In this document: in pieces, positions 56,070 to 64,000 of the stretch
How the letters are laid out: every line of letters begins with the position of its first letter
Numbering within the stretch: position 1 is the first letter of the stretch
Assembly (NCBI GenBank): GCA_003225315.1
Contig: QHZD01000017.1
Coordinates: forward strand, 124,001-188,000
Length of the DNA: 64,000 bases
Direction of reading: 5' to 3'
Source: Acidobacteriota bacterium
GTDB taxonomy: Bacteria; Acidobacteriota; Terriglobia; Acidiferrales; UBA7541
Made by a program: the position numbers and the translations under genes
The notes under the pieces: model-generated
What the model saw: only the letters and a program-made list of their open reading frames with translations
Told to the model about the DNA's origin: nothing
The model's database searches: none

Positions 56070-57242
56070 TCAGCTCATTGCGACCTTTTGTTTCTCCCCC
56101 GCGCCCAGCAGTTCGCGGGCGATGATCATGCGCTGCACCTCGCTGGTTCCTTCGTAAATCGTGATTACACGCGCGTCGCGGTACATGCGCTCCACGTCCG
56201 TCTCCCGCGAATATCCCACAGCTCCATGCGCTTGCACCGCCTTGTACACTACGCGGTTCACCATCTCGCTGGCGTAGAGCTTGGCCTTGGAAGCGCTTGC
56301 GCCCGTTTTCGTGGGATGCGCGTCCTTCAGCCACGCCGCGTAGTGCGTCAATCCGCGCGCAGCCTCGATCTCGGTCTGCATATCCGCAATCATCCACTGA
56401 ATGGCCTGAAACTCGCTAATGTTTTTCCCAAAGGCCTTGCGCTGCTTCGCGTACTTGACGGTTTCTTCCAGCGCCCCTTGCGCGAGCCCGACAGCCTGCG
56501 CGGCGATCCCGATGCGCCCGCCATCCAGCGCGCTGAGAGCAATCTTCAGCCCCTGCCCTTCTTCGCCCAGACGATTTTCCACCGGCACGATGCAATCGTT
56601 CAGCAAAATCTCTACCGACGGCGACGACCGCTGGCCCATTTTGTCTTCATGCCGTCCCACGCGAAAGCCGGGAAAGCTTGGTTCAACCAGAAACGCGCTA
56701 ATCCCTTTACCGCCCGCCGCCGGATCGGTTTTCGCAAACACAATCAGCACGCCTGCGGCGCTCCCGTTGGTCACCCAGGTTTTTGTTCCGTTGAGCTTGT
56801 AGCAATCGCCAACGCACGCGGCACGCGCTTGAATTCCGGCAGCATCGGAGCCCGCCGCCGGCTCCGTCAGGCAAAACGCTCCGAGTGTTTCGCCGGTGGC
56901 CATGCGCCGCAAATATTTTTTCTTTTGCGCTTCCGTGCCAAACAGCAGCAGCGGCGCCTGCACCGCCGAATTCGTCACGCCCAGCGCGGTGGACATGGCC
57001 GTAAACACGCGCGCGACTTCTTCCAGCATCAACGCATACGAGACAGTGTCGAGGCCCGGCCCGCCCCATTCTTCAGGTACCAGCATGCCGCAACAGCCCA
57101 TTTCGCCGAGTTTCTTGATGGCCTCGGCCGGAAATTTCTCTGCTTTCTCCCATTCTTTGACGAACGGGCGCACTTCCGCTTCCATGAATTGGCGGACGGT
57201 ATCGCGAATCAGTTTTTGGTGGTCGTTAAGCGAAAAATCCAT
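56070..57242 (-). CDS. Acyl-CoA dehydrogenase
   Basis: FAD enzyme that introduces the alpha-beta double bond in acyl-CoA, passing electrons to ETF. 390 residues, standard. Motifs: GAFCLTEPAAGSDAAG (FAD/substrate), TWVTNGSAAGVLIVFAKTD, GRIGIAAQAVGLAQGAL, QWMIADMQTEIEAARGL, and the catalytic Glu region DARVITIYEGTSEVQRMIIA with the Glu in YEGTSE. Closest in pattern to short-chain/butyryl-CoA dehydrogenases. Stands alone; no ETF or thiolase genes here. Confidence 0.93.
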   Translation of the reverse strand: MDFSLNDHQKLIRDTVRQFMEAEVRPFVKEWEKAEKFPAEAIKKLGEMGCCGMLVPEEWGGPGLDTVSYALMLEEVARVFTAMSTALGVTNSAVQAPLLLFGTEAQKKKYLRRMATGETLGAFCLTEPAAGSDAAGIQARAACVGDCYKLNGTKTWVTNGSAAGVLIVFAKTDPAAGGKGISAFLVEPSFPGFRVGRHEDKMGQRSSPSVEILLNDCIVPVENRLGEEGQGLKIALSALDGGRIGIAAQAVGLAQGALEETVKYAKQRKAFGKNISEFQAIQWMIADMQTEIEAARGLTHYAAWLKDAHPTKTGASASKAKLYASEMVNRVVYKAVQAHGAVGYSRETDVERMYRDARVITIYEGTSEVQRMIIARELLGAGEKQKVAMS

Positions 57243-57434
57243 CAGTCCATTGTACGCGTCAAGCGCTTCACACTTGGCATGAGGAAGGTACGAATGATGC
57301 TACCACACGAAGTCAGTGAGGACGTAATGCCGAGGGCGTGGTGCTGCTGGAGAGGTTCAAGAGTTCAAAGTTCAAAAGAACCAGAGCAAACATAACGCGG
57401 AGACGCAGGGTACACAGAGAAAGCGCGCGCAATC

Positions 57435-57683
57435 TTATTTCTTTCGCGGAGCCTTGCGCCGTTCCGCAATCAATTCGTCAACCAAGGAAGTGCCTGGCTT
57501 CACATACTTGCGGACGAGCCGCTGAGCCCGCGCAAGGTTGCGTTTCAAGGTGATGATGCGTAGTTCGTCGTTCTCGTTCGGCAAGCTTGTTTTCTCGGCA
57601 ATAATCTCCGCCGCACGGTCGTCGACCTTTTTTCGCTCGGCCGGGCTCAGTTTCCGGATTATTTCATTCAACTTCACTGGCAT
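57435..57683 (-). CDS. Antitoxin-like small basic protein without HTH
   Basis: 82 residues. The opening VKLNEIIRKLSPAERKKVDD is very like the N-terminal helix of HigA-type (XRE) antitoxins, which continue with a helix-turn-helix. Here that domain is missing. The C-terminal part (YVKPGTSLVDELIAERRKA) resembles the toxin-binding tail of VapB/FitA antitoxins. No toxin gene is adjacent. It could be a chimeric or degenerate antitoxin. Uncertain. Confidence 0.5.
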   Translation of the reverse strand: MPVKLNEIIRKLSPAERKKVDDRAAEIIAEKTSLPNENDELRIITLKRNLARAQRLVRKYVKPGTSLVDELIAERRKAPRKK

Positions 57684-57782
57684 GGCTGCGGTCTCTTTGG
57701 AGTCGAAAGTATGGCATGCAATCCATGTGATGTCAGCTCGATGTTGATCGGCGCGCGCAATAGTGGTTTTCCTACCGTGCCA

Positions 57783-58541
57783 CTAGTTCTCGGCGTGAAG
57801 TGGGGACCGGCCCATGCGGCGGGGATTGTCAATGGGGGCGATCGCTGGGCGGAGCTTGCCGGAGACGAGGGCGTCGAGAGCGCGAAGGCGGTCGGCGAGT
57901 TCGGAGTCACTCAGCCGGCGCTCGCGGTAAAGCCGGCGCAGAAAATCGAGGGCGGAGCGTTCTCCTTTTTGGGAATTGCATTTCAGACAGCAGGAGACCA
58001 GGTTGCGGGAGGAATTGCCGCCGAACTGGGAGAGAGGCACGACGTGGTCAAGGCACCGGGCCTGGGGCGTAAGCTGACGCAGACAATAAAAGCAACGGCC
58101 ATGTTCCCGAGCATGGATGGACCTTCGGAGGGCCGCGGTCTTCAGGAAATCCTCTCCCTCGGAGTAGATGGCGGGGAGAAAGGCGGACGAGACAGGGCCA
58201 CCAGTTCTATCGCTTCTATCGGATCTTCCGGTGTCTGCAGCGAGGATCTCTTCCGGCAGGAGAACCTCAACCACATGTCCGGCTTTGCTACACTGCACAA
58301 GACGCAAGAGGCCGCGCGAGATGAGACGACGGACGGCCCAGCGCGTCGAGTTGCCGCAGAGGCGGATACCGCGCGAAAGCCAAGGAATCGAAAACCGGAG
58401 GCGGGGCTTGCCTTCCAGACGGCTATGGCGCACGAGATTTGAATAGACTGCACGGTCGGTGATGGAGAGGCGCAGCCGGGGGACGAGAAGGTCCTCGAAT
58501 TGTTTCCAGATATGTTCGGCGTTGGGTTTTTTGGTTTTCAT
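57783..58541 (-). CDS. wHTH-HNH endonuclease-like protein, copy 2
   Basis: 252 residues from the ATG at 58541. Same architecture as the protein at 15190-15924: winged-helix N-terminus (LSITDRAVYSNLVRHSRLEG, RGIRLCGNSTRWAVRRLISR, GLLRLVQCSKAGHVVEVLLP), a short variable linker, HNH core (CFYCLRQ, CLDHVVPLSQFGGNSSRNLV, SCCLKCNSQKG) and helical tail (RRLYRERRLSDSELADRLRA). Even the start context is shared (CTGGACCTA-AAC before ATG, then AAA-ACC-AAA-like codons). Divergence between copies excludes a very recent duplication. Confidence 0.8.
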   Translation of the reverse strand: MKTKKPNAEHIWKQFEDLLVPRLRLSITDRAVYSNLVRHSRLEGKPRLRFSIPWLSRGIRLCGNSTRWAVRRLISRGLLRLVQCSKAGHVVEVLLPEEILAADTGRSDRSDRTGGPVSSAFLPAIYSEGEDFLKTAALRRSIHAREHGRCFYCLRQLTPQARCLDHVVPLSQFGGNSSRNLVSCCLKCNSQKGERSALDFLRRLYRERRLSDSELADRLRALDALVSGKLRPAIAPIDNPRRMGRSPLHAEN

Positions 58542-59014
58542 GTTTAGGTCCAGAGGAGAGTTAAAAATTGAAAGAAAAGGCAAAGACTTAACACCCCGAC
58601 CCGGTCGGGGTAAACGCCGAGCGCAGGGACCGTGACGCAGAGGTCACGGAGAAAAAAGCAGATCCCTCGATCGAAAAGTCGAAACCAGGAACACAGAGGG
58701 TGCGAAGAAAAAGCAGGCCCCTCAGGCCTAAAGGCCTGAGCTACAGTTCCAGATGACAATTCCGCAGTCAGCACAAAGACAGGGTACGGCTGCGCCGGGT
58801 CCCAAGGTGGCCAGCGATATTCCAATCCGAGTTTTCAGTTTGGTAAAGCGGCAGCCGGAAGGGGCGCGCAAAAGAAAAAAGGAGAACTGCGCATGAGCTA
58901 CAGTTCTCCCTAAAACTATTCTAGCAGATAGGAGTGGTTTCGCAAGTAAAATTTAGTGCCTGGTAAAGTACACTCAGCGTTAGCCTTACGCGCCACAATG
59001 GAATACGCCTTCGT
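58542..59014. other. Intergenic region between HNH and LytTR genes
   Basis: About 470 bases without a gene. It holds an AAGAAAAGGCAAAGACTTAA block shared with the region upstream of the other HNH gene (16118-16142), a CCCCGACC-GGTCGGGG palindrome (58594-58612), CACAGAGG-type phased sequence, and the CTACAGTT hairpin element at 58719-58749. Confidence 0.6.
58719..58749 (+). repeat. Hairpin + CTACAGTT element, copy 3
   Basis: CCCTCAGGCC-TAAA-GGCCTGAG, then CTACAGTTC. Exact 31-base match to 55779-55809, about 2.9 kb away. Confidence 0.9.
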
Positions 59015-59818
59015 TCATCCACGCTCCGGTTTCGTGGGCCCCAGTTTGAAGAGTTCGCGCATGCGCTTGACTTGGGAGCGGCCCACGGGAATCTGGGTTT
59101 GTTTCTTGTCGTCCATTTTCAGCATGTAGGTCGCATTGAACCAGGGCACGACTTCCTTGATGTAGTGAATGTTCACCAGGAAGGAGCGGTGCGGCTTCCA
59201 AAACGATTCGGAATCGAGTGCCTCCGCCAGCTCTTCGAGGGTGCGGTAATTCGACGTGCCTTCCACTTCGCGGCCCATCACCGAAATCATGCCGCCATCA
59301 ATGGAGGCCCAAATCAAATCCTCGCCGCTCACCAGCAACAAGCGCTGCTGCGACTTCACCAAAACTTTGACCGGCGGCGAAGAATTTTGTTTCGCCGCGC
59401 CGAGCTGGCTGACGAGCTGCTCGAGCCGCTCGGTGGCGGAAGTCTGCGTCTCCAGCATTTTGCGGGCCCGCGCAATGGCCTTGGCGATGCGCGCCTTGTC
59501 GAACGGCTTCAGCACGTAGTCCACGGCATTTACATCGAATGCCTGGACCGCGTATTGGTCAAACGCAGTGGCAAAGACCACGTGCGGCATTTTCATTTTG
59601 CGCTCGACGATTTTTTTCAGGACGCCAAAACCGTCCAGACCGGGCATTTTCACGTCCAGAAAGACCAGGTCGGGCGTGTGCTCCTTGATTAAGGAGACGG
59701 CTTCGACGCCGTTCTTGCCCTGGCCGATCACATTGATTTCGGGAAAGCCCTTGAGGAGGAAGGCCAGCTCGTCGCGCGCGGGCTTTTCGTCATCCACGAT
59801 GATGGTGTTGATTGACAT
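59015..59818 (-). CDS. LytTR-family response regulator
   Basis: 267 residues. Receiver domain 1-120 with D9/D10, phospho-acceptor D55 (LVFLDVKMPG), T84 and K104 (DYVLKPF). A linker about 120-150 precedes a LytTR DNA-binding domain (VKVLVKSQQRLLLVSGEDLI, IDGGMISVMG, SESFWKPHRSFLVNIHYIKE, IPVGRSQVKRMRELFK). AlgR/LytR-like transcription factor. The cognate sensor kinase, often next door as a 5TM-LYT type, is not present in the window. Confidence 0.92.
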   Translation of the reverse strand: MSINTIIVDDEKPARDELAFLLKGFPEINVIGQGKNGVEAVSLIKEHTPDLVFLDVKMPGLDGFGVLKKIVERKMKMPHVVFATAFDQYAVQAFDVNAVDYVLKPFDKARIAKAIARARKMLETQTSATERLEQLVSQLGAAKQNSSPPVKVLVKSQQRLLLVSGEDLIWASIDGGMISVMGREVEGTSNYRTLEELAEALDSESFWKPHRSFLVNIHYIKEVVPWFNATYMLKMDDKKQTQIPVGRSQVKRMRELFKLGPTKPERG

Positions 59819-60045
59819 TCCGTTGGCCAGGCCTCAGCCTGTTTGCCTTTGACGGCGACCCTGTTGCCGAGTATAGGCGTACCGTATCTCGGCAAGCAAA
59901 CCGAGGGATGGGCCAGTTTGAATTTTGACCCCTATTGTCACGATTAAGGAAATTCAAACCGACCCAATGCCAAACCGGAGGGCCGTGGCTGGTGAGCACA
60001 GTAAATTCTGGTTTCCCAAGCATTACTGGCGGAGACGGAGAAAAA

Positions 60046-60648
60046 ATGGCCATAAGGGATGAAAATAGGAAGAAATCCGCAGATGCCAGAGGCACAAAGA
60101 TGGCGCAAGTCCTTAGCAGCACAATGATTTATAACGGGCCGGTCTTCGGGCTGCGGCGCGACGAGGTCATCGAACCGAGCGGCGTCCGGGCGACCCGCGA
60201 AGTCATCACGCATCCCGGTTCGGTCGTGGTTCTTCCGGTCCTTCCGGACGGCAGAATCCTGCTTATACGGCAGTACCGGCACGCTACGCGACAGTATCTA
60301 TGGGAGTTAGTGGCTGGGCGGATGGATCCCGGCGAAACTCCCGAAGAGGCCGCAGCTCGCGAACTGATCGAGGAAACCGGCTACCGCGCAAAGCGATTCC
60401 GAGTTTTCCTGGACGTTTTCCCGACTCCCGGCTTCCTGGAAGAACGCATGTTCATCCTGCTGGCGGAAGGGTTGACCGCCGGCGAAGCGGAGCCGGAGGA
60501 GGATGAGAAAATAATTCCCCGGGCTTACAGCCGCAAGCAATTGGATGAGATGATCGGCGAGGGGAAGCTCCGTGACGCCAAATCCATTGCGGGCATTCTC
60601 TACTACTTTCGGTATCTGGCCCCGGAAGGCCGCGTTAAGAAGTCCTAA
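60046..60648 (+). CDS. Nudix hydrolase, ADP-ribose pyrophosphatase type
   Basis: 200 residues from the ATG at 60046, which has GGAGAAAAA directly upstream. The frame extends to 59935 without support, and an ATG at 60100 is a further option. The Nudix box is complete: G-RMDPG-E-TPEEAAA-RE-LIEE-TGY (DNA 60315-60383). The flanking VVLPVLPDGRILLIRQYRHA and ...FPTPGFLEERMFILLAEGL are typical of ADP-ribose/NDP-sugar pyrophosphatases. Removes free ADP-ribose to AMP and ribose phosphate. Confidence 0.9.
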   Translation: MAIRDENRKKSADARGTKMAQVLSSTMIYNGPVFGLRRDEVIEPSGVRATREVITHPGSVVVLPVLPDGRILLIRQYRHATRQYLWELVAGRMDPGETPEEAAARELIEETGYRAKRFRVFLDVFPTPGFLEERMFILLAEGLTAGEAEPEEDEKIIPRAYSRKQLDEMIGEGKLRDAKSIAGILYYFRYLAPEGRVKKS

Positions 60649-60724
60649 GAATCGAATGCCCTTAAACCGATTTTATAGCGGGTCATAAGGCTATTTATTT
60701 TCAGCAGAGAAAGCGATTGTCCTC

Positions 60725-60752
60725 TTGACTCCGCTTCCCGTTTTGATACACT
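60725..60752 (+). promoter_or_regulatory. Sigma-70 promoter of the cold-shock gene
   Basis: TTGACT, 16-base spacer, TACACT. Transcription would start near 60759, giving an 80-base 5' UTR before the GTG at 60842, as expected for cold-shock mRNAs whose leader controls translation. Confidence 0.6.
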
Positions 60753-60841
60753 CCGCGCAATTCGTATCTTTAACAGCGTTAGGGTTATTCGACCGGCGCT
60801 GCGGAGCGAAATCTCGAGTCCCTGTCAGGAGGGTAATCGAA

Positions 60842-61045
60842 GTGCTAGGCACCGTGAAGTGGTTCAACAATTCCAAGGGATACGGCTTCATCGGGCGCGA
60901 TGACGGCCCAGACGTTTTTGTACATTACTCCGCGATTACCGGCGACGGCTATCGCACCTTACAAGAAGGAGACCCCGTCGACTTCGAAATTGTGCAGGGA
61001 CCGAAAGGCCCGCAGGCGGCCAACGTCTCAAAGGCTGTGGTGTGA
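60842..61045 (+). CDS. Cold-shock protein (CspA family)
   Basis: 67 residues from the GTG at 60842, preceded by a perfect AGGAGGG eight bases upstream. The frame's earlier ATG lies inside the promoter and gives non-homologous sequence. Single OB fold: [16 protein letters not shown] (RNP1) and DVFVHYSAI (RNP2), [20 protein letters not shown]. Binds single-stranded RNA and melts secondary structure. Has its own promoter and terminator. Confidence 0.95.
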   Translation: MLGTVKWFNNSKGYGFIGRDDGPDVFVHYSAITGDGYRTLQEGDPVDFEIVQGPKGPQAANVSKAVV

Positions 61046-61064
61046 AGAAGTAGGCAATTTTTTC

Positions 61065-61100
61065 GGCCGGCAGGGACGCGCCCCCCGCCGGCCTTTTTTT
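61065..61100 (+). terminator. Rho-independent terminator of the cold-shock gene
   Basis: GGCCGGC pairs with GCCGGCC across a 15-base loop and is followed by seven T residues. 20 bases after the csp stop. Confidence 0.88.
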
Positions 61101-61145
61101 ATTTTGTATCAGGGTATGCGAAGAGGCGACTATTCGCGGCGAAAC

Positions 61146-61580
61146 TCAACACGAAGCTCTGCGCCATCGAGAATCGGGAGAAAATGGCAGTCGGCATGCG
61201 CCGGGCGAGGAAAACGGGATGAAAGACAGAACTGGCGCATTCCCCACGGCTTGCGAACTGGCCACGAAACGCTGCTTCGGCTTGTCCCAACGCAAGGAGA
61301 GCAAAATTTCCTGACCCTCAACGGCAGTTCCCAGAGAGGTTTTCCCGATGAATTGCCCGTCCGCTTGAAGAAGAACGGATACCAGGAACTCGTTCGATCC
61401 CGGAACTCTCTCAAGAATCAGGAAGGCTTGCACTTCCAGGCGATGATTCGTAACGCTAGGTTTCAACAGGGACTCCTTTCGAGAACAACCGGGTGCAAAT
61501 TCGCAACAGGCGAGCCTCAGTACGTTTGTGCCGGGCCCCCACCCTGCGGGAAGCCTAAGGAGCATTCCCAGGCAGGACAA
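61146..61580 (-). CDS. Hypothetical protein, uncertain
   Basis: Open frame of 144 residues. The middle part (VTNHRLEVQAFLILERVPGS, NEFLVSVLLQADGQFIGKTS, EGQEILLSLRWDKPKQRFV) has the alternation of a real beta-rich protein and resembles conserved acidobacterial hypotheticals of about this size. The N-terminal 35 and C-terminal 25 residues look random, so the gene may be shorter or damaged. No ribosome site identified. Convergent with the csp terminator. Confidence 0.4.
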   Translation of the reverse strand: MSCLGMLLRLPAGWGPGTNVLRLACCEFAPGCSRKESLLKPSVTNHRLEVQAFLILERVPGSNEFLVSVLLQADGQFIGKTSLGTAVEGQEILLSLRWDKPKQRFVASSQAVGNAPVLSFIPFSSPGACRLPFSPDSRWRRASC

Positions 61581-61715
61581 GCGACAAGGGACGACAATCG
61601 GGCAGTGCTGGGGAGGTGTCGTGCCTTGTCGCGATGAGCGAAGCCAAGTCCAGCGGGCGGATGTAGCTGCTGTTCGCCTTTCTTGGGGCGAGGGATGGCT
61701 CTATAATCCGTGAGC

Positions 61716-63512
61716 ATGGACAACAAACAGATCGCACGAATCTTGCGGGATACGGCGCAACTCCTAGAGATCGATGGGGCCATCATCGGGCGATACCGCA
61801 GCTATGAGAAAGCCGCTGAACTCATCGACAGCTTGCCGGAATCCATCGAGCAATTGGTCAAAGAGCCGGAAAAGCTCGAAGAGTTGCCGGGAATTGGCGA
61901 GCGCATGGTGGAGCACCTGCAGGAAATCGTAAAGACGGGCGATTATTCGCTGCGCAAAAAGCTGCTGAAGAAGTATCCGGCGACGATTCTGGATTTGCTG
62001 CAGCTGCAGTCGCTAGGCCCGAAGAAGGTGGCTTTCCTGTGGTCGAACTTCAAGGCCGGCACAGTGGCGGACGTGGAAAAGCTGGCGAAGGAAGGAAAAC
62101 TTCGCGACTTGGCGGGCTTTGGCGAAAAGAGCGAACAAAATATTTTGAAAGCCGTGGAAGTGTTCAAGAAATCCAGCGGACGATTTCACATCAATACCGC
62201 AGAAGACGCCGCAAACGCAATCGTTGCGCACATTGAAAAAGCGGGAAAGGCCGCCGAGTCGGTTACGCCCGCTGGATCATTACGGAGAGGCAAGGAGACT
62301 GTCGGCGATCTGGATCTGCTGGTTACGCTTGCCGACGGACACACGTCGCAGAAGCACGTCGACGCGCTGGCTAAGCATATTCTTACATTTCCGGGCATCG
62401 ATCAGACGCTGGCGCATGGGGAAAACAAAGTCAGCTTCACGCTGGAGAATGGATTGCAGGTTGACGTTCGACTGCTCGAAAAAGAGAATTTCGGCGCTGC
62501 CCTGCTCTATTTTACCGGCTCGAAAGAGCACAACGTGGCGTTACGCGGCCGCGCCAACGACATGGGGCTGACGCTCAATGAATATGTGCTGGCGACGTTG
62601 AAGGGGGAAAAGCGCGTCGCCGGACGCACTGAAGAAGAGATTTATTCGAGGCTCAAGCTGGATTTCATTCCGCCGGAGTTGCGGGAAAACACCGGCGAAA
62701 TCGCCGCCGCCGAACACCACAGGCTGCCGCATCTGGTGACCTTGAAAGACATGAAGGGCGACTTGCAGATGCACAGCACGGCCAGCGACGGGAAGAACTC
62801 GATTGAAGAAATGGCGGAAGCGGCCAAGGACCTTGGCCACCAATACATTGCGATTACGGACCATTCGAAGGCCGTCACAGTGGCCAACGGGCTGGACGAA
62901 AAGCGCATGGCGGCGCACATCAAAAAAATCCACGTCGCCAATGAGAAAGGCCTGGGCATCCGCGTTCTAGCCGGTGCCGAAGTGGACATCCTGAAGGACG
63001 GCTCGCTCGATTACTCCGACGAAATTCTTGCGCAATTGGACGTGGTAGTTTGCTCGATCCACTCCTACTTCAATGTCGACCGCGCGGCGATGACGGAGCG
63101 CATGCTTGCGGCAATCGAAAATCCTTACACGCAAATTATCGCGCACCCGACGGGGCGACTGCTGCTGCGCCGCGATCCGCTCGATTACGACATGGAAAAG
63201 GTGCTGGAAGCGTGTGCTAAACACGGAGTAGCCATGGAGTGCAATTCCTATCCCGACCGGCTGGACCTGAAGGACGTCTATCTTCGGATGTGCAAGGAGC
63301 GGGGCGTCAGAGTGGCCATCTCGACCGACTCGCACAACACCGGCAACCTGGCCTTCATCCGCTACGGCGTCACGATGGCCCGCCGGGGCTGGCTGGAGAA
63401 AAAGGACGTGATCAATACGCTGCCAGTCAGCGATTTCCTGGCTGCCCTGCGCGCCAAACCGGGAGCTGGCCGCTCAGTGGGACAGAACAAGCGGGCGGCG
63501 AAGGGAGACTGA
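61716..63512 (+). CDS. polX: PolX: family X DNA polymerase with PHP domain
   Basis: 598 residues from the ATG at 61716 (a GTG at 61710 adds two). Helix-hairpin-helix 8-kDa-like domain (LPGIGERMVEHLQEIV, LGPKKVAFLW), palm with the catalytic aspartates in VGDLDLLVTL near residue 197 and VDVRLLEKENFGAAL, then a C-terminal PHP phosphoesterase from about 345 (DLQMHSTASDG, ITDHSKA, GAEVDIL, CSIHSYF, IIAHPTGR, ISTDSHN). All metal ligands appear present, so both gap-filling synthesis and 3'-5' or AP-endonuclease activity are expected in base excision repair. Confidence 0.95.
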   Translation: MDNKQIARILRDTAQLLEIDGAIIGRYRSYEKAAELIDSLPESIEQLVKEPEKLEELPGIGERMVEHLQEIVKTGDYSLRKKLLKKYPATILDLLQLQSLGPKKVAFLWSNFKAGTVADVEKLAKEGKLRDLAGFGEKSEQNILKAVEVFKKSSGRFHINTAEDAANAIVAHIEKAGKAAESVTPAGSLRRGKETVGDLDLLVTLADGHTSQKHVDALAKHILTFPGIDQTLAHGENKVSFTLENGLQVDVRLLEKENFGAALLYFTGSKEHNVALRGRANDMGLTLNEYVLATLKGEKRVAGRTEEEIYSRLKLDFIPPELRENTGEIAAAEHHRLPHLVTLKDMKGDLQMHSTASDGKNSIEEMAEAAKDLGHQYIAITDHSKAVTVANGLDEKRMAAHIKKIHVANEKGLGIRVLAGAEVDILKDGSLDYSDEILAQLDVVVCSIHSYFNVDRAAMTERMLAAIENPYTQIIAHPTGRLLLRRDPLDYDMEKVLEACAKHGVAMECNSYPDRLDLKDVYLRMCKERGVRVAISTDSHNTGNLAFIRYGVTMARRGWLEKKDVINTLPVSDFLAALRAKPGAGRSVGQNKRAAKGD

Positions 63513-63611
63513 GATGTGCCAGGACGCGGGACAGGTGTTGTCCCAGGGAACATTTTTGAGCCGGTTGTCGTACCTTATGGGCAGAACGGCATATTACGGA
63601 GGATATTGGAA

Positions 63612-64000
63612 ATGAAACTGTTTCTCCACCGCTCGGCTGCAATCCGGATGGGAATGGCTTGCGGGATCCTGTTGGCTGTTTCGGCGGTCGCGGCTAATGC
63701 CGAGGATGTCACCAAGTCGTTTGCCGTGACTGGGCGCGCAAATGTGCGCGTGGAAACGAATGACGGCGGAGTGCGGGTCACTTCGGGAGACGCGAAACAG
63801 GTCGAATTTCGCGTTGAATATCAGGGTTATGAGCTGGGCAAGACTCTGCGCGTTGACGCCCACCAGGACGGCGACAAAGTCCAGTTGACGGCGCGCGTCA
63901 CCGGACATTGGGGATTTTCGTGGGGCGGCAATTCGCGGCGGCTGCACATTGAAGTTCGCATGCCTCGCGAGGCTGACCTGCAGGTGGAAACGGGCGATGG
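63612..64000 (+). CDS. Secreted DUF4097-like beta-strand protein (5' part)
   Basis: Cut by the window end after 129 codons. The ATG at 63612 has GGAGG ten bases upstream. Signal peptide GMACGILLAVSAVAANA. The mature part shows the repeated strand pattern of DUF4097/adhesin-like proteins (GRANVRVETNDGGVRVTSGD, VEFRVEYQGYEL, DKVQLTARVTG, RLHIEVRMPREADLQVETGD). Such proteins are abundant and exported in Acidobacteria; function unknown. Confidence 0.75.
   Translation, partial: MKLFLHRSAAIRMGMACGILLAVSAVAANAEDVTKSFAVTGRANVRVETNDGGVRVTSGDAKQVEFRVEYQGYELGKTLRVDAHQDGDKVQLTARVTGHWGFSWGGNSRRLHIEVRMPREADLQVETGD

Noticed and set aside
58544-58825. 93-residue minus-strand frame upstream of the second HNH gene
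   Set aside because: It is made of hairpin and phased repeat sequence shared with other intergenic regions; no start signal.

Overview
The window looks like a chromosomal segment of an Acidobacteriota (Terriglobia-type) genome, probably soil-derived. The evidence is moderately high GC with lower-GC islands, a DUF1844 protein, a TPR protein resembling the sensor half of acidobacterial receptor kinases, an M1 peptidase with a carboxypeptidase-regulatory N-domain, a LytTR regulator without a kinase next to it, several toxin-antitoxin loci, and many short palindromic intergenic elements. No rRNA, tRNA, CRISPR array, prophage or replication origin was recognised.

Layout. 0-9.7 kb: a LeuB-like dehydrogenase, a TPR lipid- or membrane-anchored protein, then a tight minus-strand operon mazG / GNAT / N-succinylamino-acid racemase-like menC / EamA exporter, followed by a DUF1844 gene and an unusual single ORF fusing an MBL hydrolase to RibF. 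9.8-16.9 kb: an accessory island with a zinc-finger/HTH protein, a REP-associated tyrosine transposase bracketed by palindromic repeats, a low-GC three-gene operon of unknown function, hicAB, an orphan RHH antitoxin, fitAB, an HNH-nuclease-like protein with a decayed copy nearby, and a tandem-repeat array. 16.9-21 kb: the fur-rseP-dxr-cdsA envelope/isoprenoid operon. 21-28.9 kb: secreted hydrolases, a small secreted protein with 36-residue repeats, a repeat-rich intergenic region, and uppS. 29-32.6 kb: an atypical Nramp-like transporter with an MgtE-N/CBS partner behind a terminator-bearing leader, and a CYTH protein. 32.6-34.8 kb: an RHS C-terminal tip with a putative membrane immunity protein, then a DUF433/DUF5615 toxin-antitoxin pair.

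34.9-64 kb is mostly housekeeping: oligopeptidase B, mutS, anmK, ywlC, an rRNA methyltransferase, rarA, hisC, two RsuA/RluB pseudouridine synthases (one lacking the catalytic Asp), scpAB, trpS with an extra internal segment, an acyl-CoA dehydrogenase, a second wHTH-HNH gene, a LytTR regulator, a Nudix hydrolase, a cold-shock protein, polX and the start of a DUF4097 protein.

The most notable themes are (1) several families of dispersed hairpin or phased repeats, some showing compensatory base changes and one forming the 3' coding ends of fur and scpB; (2) a multi-copy wHTH-HNH family; (3) the low-GC three-gene operon; (4) the MBL-RibF fusion; and (5) an apparent NSAR-type D-to-L amino acid module. 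All calls rest on reading the sequence and on family knowledge; no database search was run.
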